Source: Pilasporangium apinafurcum
Lineage: Eukaryota; Oomycota; Peronosporomycetes; Pythiales; Pythiaceae
Assembly: GCA_001600495.1 (NCBI GenBank)
Contig: BCKE01000061.1
Span: 165,985-229,984 of the forward strand
DNA: 64,000 bases
Reading direction: 5' to 3'
Positions 1-10,221 of the stretch are shown in pieces. The notes under the pieces were generated by a model. It saw only the letters and a program-made list of their open reading frames with translations. It was not told where the DNA came from and ran no database searches. Every line of letters begins with the position of its first letter. Positions within the stretch are counted from its first letter, which is position 1. The position numbers were made by a program, and so were the translations under genes.

Positions 1-3000
1 GTTCACCAGACCAAATAACTGCGTCACGCGTTCATCTTGACGAAGATCTTCGTGGCCCTTCAGTAAGAACATATACTCAAGTCCATTTGAGCCTACTATT
101 GTGATTCGACGCGGTCGTTGCTTGGACGTGATCACCTGCACTGTAGGCAAAAAGCTGCCGATTTTAACCACCGCATGCCCGGCGCGATATGTGCCTGGAA
201 CAGCGAGCTGTAAATTTCGCGCTTGCAACAAATTTGGTGAAACGTACTGCAGTTCCAACGTTGTTAGCTGAGGCAGCTGCTTGTTGATCCGACGGAATAC
301 ATGATAATACAAGTCCCATGCACGATTTAGATCCGATTCGTTGCGCCGATTATTGAGAAAACGTTGCAGCCATTCATGAGCTTCGCGTAAATCTCGACCA
401 AATGCTTGCTGGAAGCTTACTTCGCGTAGGGTTTCTGGTCCATTGTCCATCATAGCATGCAGCGGTTGGAGGACAGCTACCATGCCGTCGACATCGTGTT
501 CTCCAAAGTACAAACGCGAAGCTTCCTCTAGTCCTTCATGCCACATTTCATGCCACAAGATGGCTACTCGAATAAGCTCACGGCTCACTAGTAGCGCCTC
601 ATCGACTAACTCTACATAATTTCGACGCATCGTGGTCATGATGGCTTCGGCAGCTTGTTGGCGAACTTGAAGCAGAGATTTCAGCGCTACTGATAGCGGA
701 TAAATGAGCGCGTGTGGATGTTGGGTCCCAATCGCGCAAAGTAAGCGATGCAGTTGTGTATGAATACGAGGGTATGGCGTATGGATACGAGCAATCAGTT
801 GCGGGATGACAATAAGCCACGTCTCGATACTCACAGAGGCAAATCCTTGTACGAGCGCAGCATGAACATCAGAGCGATGCCCATGAGCAAACCATAGCGT
901 TAGAACGCGCAGAATATCTTGTTGAACATTGGCGGCCCAACGGCTACGCCCAAGCGCGATGGATCGGAAAAAACCTTGTATAGCTGGAGCAATATATTTG
1001 TCAAGCGCAACAGGCCCGGGATTAAGTGCCGCGGTTGATGAAGATAACTGTGTATAATGCTCCACCACATGAAAGTTCATTAGAGCCCAAGCATGCCAGG
1101 CTTTGTAACTTTTTGGTTCTAACTCAGTACAAGCTTTTAGTGATTGCAACACGTTTGGAATCGACACGCGCTCCAATTGCTGCTCATGAATGGCCAATTG
1201 CCATTCCGACAATTTCAAGTAGCATTTCACCAACAGCTCCTTTTCAGATTGCGATATTCCCGAGCTTCCAAGCGGCGGCGAACCCATCGTCGAGCCACTC
1301 GTAGCAAAACCACCAGTCGAATTACCATGCTGTGCTGGGATGGATGGGCGTTGACGATTTGATATTCTAGATACCAATTGTTGCAATTCTGTTAGCGCTT
1401 TCGACTTGTCGCCCACGGCCCACAAATGTTTGTAATAGGCAAATGCCACACGGTTTCGCTCCTTGTCTCCAAATCCAAATGGAACTGATGATGATGAAGC
1501 AGATGACGGTGGAACAACCAAAATTTCCGGAATTGCATCTCCAGTCGCGTTGATTGCGCCATTGGTGTGAACAGAAAGAGCATTGACAAAAACTTTTAAC
1601 GACAACGACAAATTTCCAGACTGGCGACATAGGCTTGCAAAGTGCAACCATGTATCGATATCTTCGTGAGGAGACAAAATCAGTGATCTTATGGCTAAAA
1701 TTTGTTGCCAAACGTCAACAACACGTTTGACACCGCCTAATCGAGCGTGCCACATACGCACCATGTGTCTCTTGTATCGTGCAGCTTCTTCAGTTTTGGC
1801 CACTTGCATGCGCAACTTTTTGTATGTTACAACTTCTTCCAGTTCGCTTAATTGCTGCAGTATGACCATACTTCGGTAAGCGCGGCTGTATGATTCTCCA
1901 ACAAGGGCCCCAAGTTTTGTATCTAGCGACTTTCTCGTTTCATCTATCAGCAGCGATGCCTCTTCGAACTTTCCGTGATGAACAGCTAAGACAGATCGAT
2001 ACAGGGATAGCTGAATAGTTCCTTCGCCAGTGTCTAATGTAGTTGCTGAAATACTCGAGGTTGGCGCACAGTCAGTGACATATTTTTCCATTTTATCCCA
2101 CTGTGATAGACACCAACTTGCACGAGCACCCAACATTGCCACCTTTTCCAACACACTTTCTTCCCTATTTTCGCCGTGGAGATGAATATTGCTACTTGAT
2201 CCAGACATAGGAGCGCTCGATCCCGAAAAGCTACTGACTCGGCGAATGTTACTTTGTCCTCCAGAATTAATCAAATTAGAGCTCAGTCGCCTTACAAGTC
2301 GCTTGTTATTGAGAGTTCTGTTACGGCGTTGCTGCTGTTGATCATCACCAGCAGCGGAATGAAGATGTTTCCACACTTTTTCTGCAATAACAGCCAGTTC
2401 ATCCCATTGACCAAGCGCTTCAAGGCACCGCATTTTACCGATACAAATATCAATGTCCAGTGCAGCTTCGCCATCAGGCGAAGCAGCATCAGCTGCCAAT
2501 TTTTGGTCGTAGAGTGCTAAAGCTGCTTGCCAATCCTGCAGCTTTTCATACCAGGTCTCCTTCACTTCAATGACACTCTTGTAGTGTTGTTGAGCATACT
2601 TTAAAATTCCTGCTGCTGCTTCAGGCTGTCCCAGCTGGTTATTGATTGAGATCAGAGCCTCGATGCAAGTACTCGGAGATGTATGAAATTCCAGCTCCTT
2701 GTAGTGCAATGCTTTTGCGTAAGCGTGACATTTTTGCGCAAGCTCGCCCAACTCTCTAATGTCAATAGGAAGAGCTTCGACGTCATGTTCCATAAACTCT
2801 GCCAAATTTAACAGTGTCTGCAGAATCTCGGCTGGTATCGTATCACTTTGAAAGGCAGTTTCGAGTGCCCTCACGAGATAGTCTTGATATTGTTCGTACA
2901 ATTCGTTCCAACATGAAACAAAGGCGGGATTGAACAAAGCTCGAGCTAATGGATTATACGCCTGAGCTAACGCACAACAAGATCGCAAGGCTGCAGAAGG

Positions 3001-6000
3001 CGACTCGCGTAGCAGCTCAATTGAAAATCGGCGCATCCACTCAAGCCAATCTTCCTTGGTACTTCTTTGAGACGCCTCCCAAGCCCTGCGAAGATTTTGT
3101 TGATTGACATGAAGGCGCATATTCGTGGATGGTGCGGGAGGTGTAGCTGTAGATCCGCCAGATGCTGCTTGGACAGCGTAGAATATTTTTTGCACACTGC
3201 TGTTAATGAACACTGGACTATCTAATACATTCAGCGATACACACTGACCACAGCGAAGCATATCGAGCGATTGAGATACTAATTGAATCATATCTTGAGT
3301 CGAGGCTTCGTGGTGATGAGGAAGCGAAGCTATAATTTGGTTCACCAACGGCTCAAAACTTAAAATTTCAAATTGTAACTGGTAGACCATGGCGCACAAC
3401 GCATATAAAATAACTTCAGAAAACCTTGTTGCTTCGTCTTTTGTTGCAGCTATCGAGCCTGTAGCAGTGCTTCCATTACTTAAACCGCCCCCAACTGCGC
3501 TAACAGTGCTAGCACTGTTTGAGCTCGAGCGACTAAAAAACGATCCTTTTGAAAGAACCTGCTTAGCCACTCGAGCTAACGGTTGTAAAATTCGTGCACC
3601 AGCATAGTGCTCAAACTGTGTCACAACGCACATGCGAGAAATGGCAAAGATCGTCATAATCTTGACATCCAGAGGCGTCTCGAGACTTTCCATCAAACGA
3701 ACCAGCGCTGGAATGAGTAGATACACATACTGATCGACAGCATCGCGGAACACAACCAAAGACTGTACAACTTGGACTTGAATAGCAGCAATTACACTAC
3801 CACTGCCTTGAAAGCCCATCTTTTGTAGCGTTTCCATATCAGCACCTCTGCTAACCCCATCATATCCAACAAGGACTAGTCCACCATCACCACTGGATAT
3901 GCTGCCTACCCCGCGGCCCATTATAGACTGACCATGACCATGATCCGCACTAGCATGGGTGTTGCCAACATGATGATGAATCCCGGTACCAACGACTCCT
4001 CGGTGGCTTTCTCCTACAAGCGGTGAGCTGCTGATCTTTGAGCCAGACGCAGTGGTCATACCAGACACATTGCTCCCACTTAAATGCTCACCACTATCCA
4101 CATGATGAATACCTGCATAGTCGAACAATTCTGGATGAGGCTGAAGTACTTCAAGTAGCTTGGGTAACAATTTGGGAAAGTATTCTGTACGGAATTCCTG
4201 AGGAGCGGCTTGAGATATCTTCTCCATCAGTCGAATAATCTGAGGCAGATGGGAACCCCAAAATCGAAGTGCAAGGACCATGATTGGAGGGAAAAATGGC
4301 TTCATGTGTGCATTCACGATAGAAATCAGATTCGTAAGTTGCAAGAACAGCGACTCACGTAACCGTGGCTCACATCTAGCCAGCACACGAAGGAATGGTG
4401 GCAAGATATACTTGAGAAACGGGACACATTGAATCGACAAGCTCTTGAAAATGAACATGATCGCTTGAATCACTCCATAATGGTGCATGCTGAGCGAAGG
4501 CTCTTTTAAAATTCGTAAAAGTGCATGTATAGCGACCGTCGGGAAATAAGCATCAGATGATGGTGACAATTCTGTCGGATCTAGTTCCATTTCGGTATCC
4601 ACCAGAACACTCTCAAAGTCAAAAGCGCCATCACCATACAAACTTATTGCACCAGAATTTGTTTTCTTCTTTTTGGTCGTTTTATGGACTGAGAGAACAG
4701 AGCCCATAAGCTGATTATGAGATGTCGTCGAGGTAGCGCTGTCGACAGACCCTGCTTGAATTTTATTAGTGCCACCATCTGAGCGTCGAATTCCAATAGG
4801 AGCAGCAGTAAATAACTGCAGTTCGATTTGTTGTTTTTCATCGAGAACTTCTCCAATGTTCTTCATATTAAAGCTTGCAAAGTCAACATTCACACCCAGC
4901 GCATTCAAATCCAAATCTAACTTTGGATGATGGTATGAGCCATCAACTGTATCAGCATTTCCAGGTTTTCGCTCACCTTCCTTGTCCTCGCGCGTCCCTA
5001 AACTATTTCCAGAGGATTGATTGGTAGATGCAACTTTATTTGCATCTTGAAGAGATTTCCGTGACAAACACAATTTGTACTTGTAGGGATCCAATGCTCC
5101 AAGAATTCCAATCGTTTTCATAGCCTCTCTGCGCAAGGGCCATGGTGTCGTAGGATTATGCTGAAGCAAACTCAACAGGACTTCTAATAGCTTTGGTGAA
5201 GCTAAATACGGGCGAATTACGCAGCCTGTACTCCCGGTAAGTTGTCCAAGTGTTTCGAGTGCAGCTTGTCGTTTTTCAATCGAGGAATGATCTTGCAGCG
5301 TGTTGATAATCAAAGGGAAGAGGTAATGCTCGTACGCAGCGATTTGGTTCTGAGATACGAGCGCTAGCTCTCCAATGGTTACCAACACTGCAATCGCTAA
5401 GGATGCATTGCCCTGGACAAGCTTCGGAAGCAGAACTTGCAGAATCCTGACAACGTAAGGATCAACAAGATGCTGCGCTCCACGAATTAGATACCCAAAA
5501 AGCCGAGTGCTTTCCTCTCGAGTTCGGATATCAGAAGTATGCTCCAACTCGGTGATTAGTTGGATTAACACTCTGCGAAGTGAAGGCATGACAAATGCAG
5601 GGTTGCGTGGAGCTAATCGTTCCAGTAGTTGCATCGACTTTTCTCGGATTTCAGCACTTTCATCATTCAAGAACGTAAATACCATTGTCAAGTGGTTTTC
5701 TTGACTCATCAATTCATCGAATCTGTGATCCAAGGAGTCCACGACACTCTTTCGCACCATCATGTCCATATCGCATATACCGACTTGCAGAATTTGAGTA
5801 AGAACTTGGTCAATTACACGTCCGCTAGGTCCACGTTTGGTAACGCGACTCCAACGATCACGTGTTTGGAACTGAACAAGTGCTTCTCTTGAATCATCGC
5901 CAATCACACCATTTACATTATGATTTCCAGACGGTAACAACAATTTGCTGCACGTCACAACAGCTTCCTTCCGGATACGCGGATCTTGATTTTTTAAATA

Positions 6001-7902
6001 TAAGGATACACAGTCACGGACAAATGGTAATAGACAAAAATTTCCACTGAAATTGAAGCAACTCAATGTCCTGAGCGAAAGCAGAATAATCTCGATTTCA
6101 TCCGTGGTTTCTCCCTTGATTAACAAAGCAGATGATGGAGGCGATGTCGATGCAATTGAAGCTGATCCCAAACCATCCATGCTGCGAACGGATCCTGGAG
6201 AGGAAGATATGGAATCTTCTGTCGGAGCAGCACTTCCCGAGCCAGTCAGTACTGACCCTAGTCTCATGGACGATAACAGTGCGCGTACTGCAGAGGGCTT
6301 TGCAGGTGTTGAGATAGCCTTCTCATAATAAACATGGTCTGGCTCATTGCTGATCAGCCCACTTTCACCATGGATGCCACCACTATTGATGGAGGTACTT
6401 GCTACCGCTCCCTGTAAAAATGGAATGCCACGTAATATTATCGAGATCTCATCAAGTAATCGTTCTTGCACAATTGGCCGAGCACTTGGAACACTAGCTA
6501 CGATCTCCGACAGTGCATCAATCAATTCATCACTCAATCCACCTTGCATCATAATGTCCAGCAGATCATCGAACAAGTACTTCTCAAACTTCATACCCAA
6601 CGCTTTGGACAAATTCGCGACACACGTAAGCGTCTCTATGCAGTACAGTTTGTTTTTAGCCTTCTTGTTTTTCTTCGTATGCGTTGCAAGCCCCTCCTTC
6701 ACCAGTTTCACAATAGCTGGCAGCTGAGGGATGACATGATCACCAATTGCTAATGCCATTTTTCCCAACGACAAAAATGCAATTCCACGCTCGGACGTCG
6801 CCGAATAGTTGACAATTCGTTTCATCAAGTGATTCAGACACACGTCCAGATAGTGACGAACAAAAGCGTCAGGGCAAAAGCTCGCCAACTCTGGGAGTAA
6901 CACACAGACTGCACGACTGACAAGTTTCTCCTTTGCATCTTTATATAGCAGCACCGTATCACAAACCTCCCGAAATCGCGGCACCATGAAGCCACCGGTA
7001 TTATGTAGGAGCTCACCGATCACTAATAATGAACCATGTGCAGATTCCCAAGAAGTTTGGGTTGCTACTAAAGGCACTGAAGTAGTCGATGTAGAGCCAG
7101 CAGCAGCGGTAGTATTACTACCAGTTGTACTCATCTCACTAGCTGCATTTCGAGTAGTCCCTCGCACTCTGAGTCCTTCAAAGGCTTGGTCATATACTTT
7201 ACAATACCACTGCACCCGATGCCTCGTTTGCCTCTTCGCGATCAATTGCAAGCACGCACTCAACGCTTCAGTTGCTGCCTCTCGAATCTCGACTTTTGTA
7301 TCGCGAATAGCACCCCATATGGACTGGAAGAATGTCGTCAGGTTAACGTGAAACAGCGTCGGCGCGGACAATGCGAGCTCTCGAAGCACAAAACACGCAG
7401 CTAGTCGACGATGACTGAAAAGTGCGTCTTGCCGTTCCCCTTGAAGCCATTCAAATGCACGTTTGACTTCAAAATCAACAAATGCAGCCACTAACGTACC
7501 GCTGACGCCACTAGTGACATTCGACGATGCCAAATGCCCGAGTGCTGTTGATGCAGCCAACAACGCCCGGTGCGATGTATGTTGTTGGGTCAGGAAATTC
7601 CGCAGATAATTTGCAAAACGAATAATCTGATCTTCATTAGATATATCGATCAAAAGATCGATCGCTGCTAAGCCACCGAGTTGATCGTACTCCTGGGATG
7701 ACTGCAGCAATGCATATAACTGCGGGGTGAGCTGCTGAAGCACCTTCGTGAAGGTCTCGGATGACAATTGCCGTGAAATCGTCGCGATAAACGTATACAG
7801 TTCCTTGGCATGCTGCTGCCGCACTGTTGCATCCTTGGACTTGAGTCGTTTCACAAGCTGATTCACGATAGTTTCCACATGCTCCCGCTCTTGGAATGAC
7901 AT
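1..7902 (-). CDS. TOR: Target of rapamycin (TOR) PIKK-family kinase, C-terminus cut by window edge
   Basis: TOR is the catalytic Ser/Thr kinase of TORC1/TORC2 and controls growth in response to nutrients. The start is the ATG at 7902. The frame stays in register at each place I checked down to base 1 (2634 codons), so this part appears intronless. The N-terminus is a HEAT-repeat solenoid; FEVKRAFEWL at about residues 140-150 matches the conserved TOR segment. Ser/Thr/Gly-rich inserts (for example around 3900-4080) make it roughly 430 residues longer here than human mTOR to the same point. FAT and FRB follow. The FRB region near 300-600 has ILWHEMWHEGLEEASRLYFGE and AWDLYYHVFRRI, keeping the Ser and Trp that contact FKBP12-rapamycin in other TORs. 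Then come VQVITSKQRPR and KGHEDLRQDERV, the start of the kinase domain. The window ends at LFGLVN, so the catalytic loop, DFG motif and FATC lie outside. Identity is very secure; rapamycin sensitivity is inference. Confidence 0.97.
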   Translation of the reverse strand, partial: MSFQEREHVETIVNQLVKRLKSKDATVRQQHAKELYTFIATISRQLSSETFTKVLQQLTPQLYALLQSSQEYDQLGGLAAIDLLIDISNEDQIIRFANYLRNFLTQQHTSHRALLAASTALGHLASSNVTSGVSGTLVAAFVDFEVKRAFEWLQGERQDALFSHRRLAACFVLRELALSAPTLFHVNLTTFFQSIWGAIRDTKVEIREAATEALSACLQLIAKRQTRHRVQWYCKVYDQAFEGLRVRGTTRNAASEMSTTGSNTTAAAGSTSTTSVPLVATQTSWESAHGSLLVIGELLHNTGGFMVPRFREVCDTVLLYKDAKEKLVSRAVCVLLPELASFCPDAFVRHYLDVCLNHLMKRIVNYSATSERGIAFLSLGKMALAIGDHVIPQLPAIVKLVKEGLATHTKKNKKAKNKLYCIETLTCVANLSKALGMKFEKYLFDDLLDIMMQGGLSDELIDALSEIVASVPSARPIVQERLLDEISIILRGIPFLQGAVASTSINSGGIHGESGLISNEPDHVYYEKAISTPAKPSAVRALLSSMRLGSVLTGSGSAAPTEDSISSSPGSVRSMDGLGSASIASTSPPSSALLIKGETTDEIEIILLSLRTLSCFNFSGNFCLLPFVRDCVSLYLKNQDPRIRKEAVVTCSKLLLPSGNHNVNGVIGDDSREALVQFQTRDRWSRVTKRGPSGRVIDQVLTQILQVGICDMDMMVRKSVVDSLDHRFDELMSQENHLTMVFTFLNDESAEIREKSMQLLERLAPRNPAFVMPSLRRVLIQLITELEHTSDIRTREESTRLFGYLIRGAQHLVDPYVVRILQVLLPKLVQGNASLAIAVLVTIGELALVSQNQIAAYEHYLFPLIINTLQDHSSIEKRQAALETLGQLTGSTGCVIRPYLASPKLLEVLLSLLQHNPTTPWPLRREAMKTIGILGALDPYKYKLCLSRKSLQDANKVASTNQSSGNSLGTREDKEGERKPGNADTVDGSYHHPKLDLDLNALGVNVDFASFNMKNIGEVLDEKQQIELQLFTAAPIGIRRSDGGTNKIQAGSVDSATSTTSHNQLMGSVLSVHKTTKKKKTNSGAISLYGDGAFDFESVLVDTEMELDPTELSPSSDAYFPTVAIHALLRILKEPSLSMHHYGVIQAIMFIFKSLSIQCVPFLKYILPPFLRVLARCEPRLRESLFLQLTNLISIVNAHMKPFFPPIMVLALRFWGSHLPQIIRLMEKISQAAPQEFRTEYFPKLLPKLLEVLQPHPELFDYAGIHHVDSGEHLSGSNVSGMTTASGSKISSSPLVGESHRGVVGTGIHHHVGNTHASADHGHGQSIMGRGVGSISSGDGGLVLVGYDGVSRGADMETLQKMGFQGSGSVIAAIQVQVVQSLVVFRDAVDQYVYLLIPALVRLMESLETPLDVKIMTIFAISRMCVVTQFEHYAGARILQPLARVAKQVLSKGSFFSRSSSNSASTVSAVGGGLSNGSTATGSIAATKDEATRFSEVILYALCAMVYQLQFEILSFEPLVNQIIASLPHHHEASTQDMIQLVSQSLDMLRCGQCVSLNVLDSPVFINSSVQKIFYAVQAASGGSTATPPAPSTNMRLHVNQQNLRRAWEASQRSTKEDWLEWMRRFSIELLRESPSAALRSCCALAQAYNPLARALFNPAFVSCWNELYEQYQDYLVRALETAFQSDTIPAEILQTLLNLAEFMEHDVEALPIDIRELGELAQKCHAYAKALHYKELEFHTSPSTCIEALISINNQLGQPEAAAGILKYAQQHYKSVIEVKETWYEKLQDWQAALALYDQKLAADAASPDGEAALDIDICIGKMRCLEALGQWDELAVIAEKVWKHLHSAAGDDQQQQRRNRTLNNKRLVRRLSSNLINSGGQSNIRRVSSFSGSSAPMSGSSSNIHLHGENREESVLEKVAMLGARASWCLSQWDKMEKYVTDCAPTSSISATTLDTGEGTIQLSLYRSVLAVHHGKFEEASLLIDETRKSLDTKLGALVGESYSRAYRSMVILQQLSELEEVVTYKKLRMQVAKTEEAARYKRHMVRMWHARLGGVKRVVDVWQQILAIRSLILSPHEDIDTWLHFASLCRQSGNLSLSLKVFVNALSVHTNGAINATGDAIPEILVVPPSSASSSSVPFGFGDKERNRVAFAYYKHLWAVGDKSKALTELQQLVSRISNRQRPSIPAQHGNSTGGFATSGSTMGSPPLGSSGISQSEKELLVKCYLKLSEWQLAIHEQQLERVSIPNVLQSLKACTELEPKSYKAWHAWALMNFHVVEHYTQLSSSTAALNPGPVALDKYIAPAIQGFFRSIALGRSRWAANVQQDILRVLTLWFAHGHRSDVHAALVQGFASVSIETWLIVIPQLIARIHTPYPRIHTQLHRLLCAIGTQHPHALIYPLSVALKSLLQVRQQAAEAIMTTMRRNYVELVDEALLVSRELIRVAILWHEMWHEGLEEASRLYFGEHDVDGMVAVLQPLHAMMDNGPETLREVSFQQAFGRDLREAHEWLQRFLNNRRNESDLNRAWDLYYHVFRRINKQLPQLTTLELQYVSPNLLQARNLQLAVPGTYRAGHAVVKIGSFLPTVQVITSKQRPRRITIVGSNGLEYMFLLKGHEDLRQDERVTQLFGLVN

Positions 7903-8575
7903 CTTTTTTGGATTTGGGTGGATGCGGATGCTGCAATGGTGGGATGAATTCAATAGAAATATGCCTTCACGGCGTAGATTTGTTTCCTCTATTTAGTGTA
8001 CCCAATGGTTTGCCATAAACCAACGGCAAAGGTCGATTCCGCACGTGATTCTTCCTCGAGCGGTTCTGCTTCGCCCGCCCGCGCACTTCCCTTTGTTTCT
8101 GTACGCTCGACTGACTTGCGTCTTGATTGAAGCCGCACCAACGGGAATGGATATTGCCACAATTTAAAGAACGATATGGTTAGAAACTGTATAAAACAGC
8201 AATAATTGTAGTTCATGGGGGATTATTGAGACAGGAAGCTGTTGGCGGCCACAAAGTCAGGTGGAAATGCTTACGAAAGATAATGCTTAGGCTTCTACCA
8301 AGCCAAAAGCAATGTTCCTCTTGAAATATCAATTAAAGCTCAGTATGGCAAAGTCAATTATGCTCCAAGAGTTTGGTAGAAATAGCGTTAGCGGTTGTGG
8401 TTCGCTCGCTTCGTGGCTGGTTTGAGTTTTCGGATGAGCTTTGAAGGAGAAGAGCTTAACCTGAACACGACTCTACTGGATGCTGTTGTTTTGAGACCGA
8501 CAGAAGCCCCAAGACAACTTTTCATTAAGCTATAACGGGAAGAAGATTTAAGAAAACCTAGAGACAAGACGCGAT
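7903..8575. other. Intergenic: upstream of TOR, downstream of eL34
   Basis: Between the stop of eL34 and the start of TOR, both read leftwards. It must hold the eL34 3' end and the TOR promoter. I see no conserved protein. A 75-codon open frame at 7989-8216 (minus) has no recognisable domain and I treat it as chance. No tRNA or repeat was noticed. Confidence 0.5.
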
Positions 8576-9437
8576 CTAAGCGGACTTCTTCTTGAGCTTT
8601 TCGAGAAGGACCTTCTTCACGATCTTTTGTTCTTCGATCAAGAAGGCACGCACGATTCTATCAAGTAAAGGCGTAACAGTTAATTCCCCATGCTATTCAA
8701 CAACCAAAGAGGCAAAACTCCGGCAACATACCTTTGGCGAACGCAACCAGCGCAGCGAGAGCCACCGTAGGCACGAGACACAGTGCGTTGGGTCTTGCTG
8801 ACGTTCTTGTATTCCTTGGGAGCCAAGTGCTTGATCTAGATCAACCGAAGTCATCAAACAATACAATTAGTACAACTCTATTGTCTAAAGTCACGCAATA
8901 AATAGCGTCTAATGTCCACGTACTCCCTTCAAGGATTGCTTGCAGTCACCGCACTTTGGGCCAGCAGCACGCTTCTTGCGGTACTGGGCAACCAGCTTGC
9001 CACCTAAACATCATCACCACCGATCCATAATGTATCAATGCAAACGTTAGGACGTCTTCGCTCCAATACAAATCAAACTCGAATAATTGTCTGCTGGCTT
9101 GGCTAGGCGCTGCTCTACTGTTGGGGTTGCCACGTCAAATCGTTTTCTAGTTCTCTCGCGCCTGCTATTATCGGCCCGATTATCCCCCATTCGGTTCCCA
9201 TCGTCAAAATCGCGTAGCCAATAGATAGCAACAGTAGTAAACCTGCTCGGACGTTTATTGCCTGTTTGCCTCCTTGTTTGGTCGCCAGTAGCCATCCACA
9301 GTAGAGCCTCGCCGAGCACAGCTGACAGTCGTTCAATGAATTATCTACATACCAGGGGTCTTCACAGCCGTGATGGCGTTGGACTTGGTCGCATACGAGT
9401 GGCGGCGGCGGTAGGTCACACGCAAGTTCTTCACCAT
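8576..9437 (-). CDS. RPL34: 60S ribosomal protein eL34 (4 exons)
   Basis: Cytosolic large-subunit ribosomal protein eL34. Four exons, in transcript order: 9437-9353, 9003-8924, 8835-8732 and 8657-8576. Together they give 351 nt, or 116 codons plus TAG, the usual size of the family. Donors are GTATGT, GTACGT and GTATGT, with AG acceptors. The protein starts MVKNLRVTYRRRHSYATKSN. Two CxxC pairs follow (CGDC in exon 2, CAGC in exon 3), the zinc-binding cysteines of eL34. It then has SRAYGGSRC and ends with the family signature RAFLIEEQKIVKKVL and a Lys-rich tail. Intron 1 (9004-9352, 349 nt) is the longest I found; a long first intron is common in ribosomal protein genes and may carry regulatory sequence. 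Frame and phases close exactly. Confidence 0.95.
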
Positions 9438-9675
9438 TTTTCCCTCTTTACTTCTCCCGTTGCAAAGCGAATGACTTCAAAGCGCAGCCAACCAGGCCCT
9501 GAACTCGAGTCCCAACGCCAATCGTTTGGAGTTACCTTTATCATTCTATACATCCCCTTTGAATATTTATCAAAATGTAATTACACTTTTTACGGATAAT
9601 CCCGCAAATATAGTACAATACCAGACACAATAAGGATATATAATGTAGCCATGTCATCAGTTCATGGATGATATG

Positions 9676-9931
9676 CTAATTGGAGATGCATCTCATTAGT
9701 GCCATCTTTTGCGCCATGTCGTTTCGGACATCTAGCAGATCGAGTATTTCTGCTTGAGCACTACTGGCAGCAGAGATGAACCCAGCGACCAATGTTCCCA
9801 TGATGGATTTGCAAAATATTGCTCTCTCAGATATTTGCAACGAGCTCAAATGGGATAGTAGTCAGCACAGCGTGCTACAGCTACTGATCTCTGTACATGC
9901 GTCAGCAGCATAGAATACGCTAGTACATACC
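9676..9931 (-). other. Possible exons of a small unplaced gene
   Basis: On the minus strand a coding-like stretch of about 55 residues ends at TAG 9678-9676 (it reads EILDLLDVRNDMAQKMALM near its end). A plausible upstream exon ends at a GTATGT donor (exon base 9931) and would join in frame through an intron of about 75 nt. I could not find a convincing first exon: in-frame stops lie just upstream. I recognise no family. It may be a real short gene between eL34 and the M1 peptidase, or chance. Confidence 0.28.
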
Positions 9932-10221
9932 TCAGGTAAATTCTGACCTGCTCGACGGTAAAACGGTAATGATAGTTATATGCGAGTAAGCGTTGTTAAT
10001 GAGTACAGAAGAATTGAAACGATGCCAATTGTGATTGACCAAGCAATAGACCCATTTATTACGGCAGGTTGGTTTGCTTATACACTTCAAATAAAGAAAG
10101 ACAATGGAAATGCGACAACGCCACTGATTCTAGCGTGTGCCAACAGCAGTCGACGAAACCATGACACCTTAACCAAAGCTCTCATCTGGTCCTCTCTTCA
10201 TGGGTTCATATTGAGTAGCAC

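Noticed and set aside
7989-8216. 75-codon minus-strand frame between eL34 and TOR
   Set aside because: No domain, no splice context; sits where promoter/UTR is expected.
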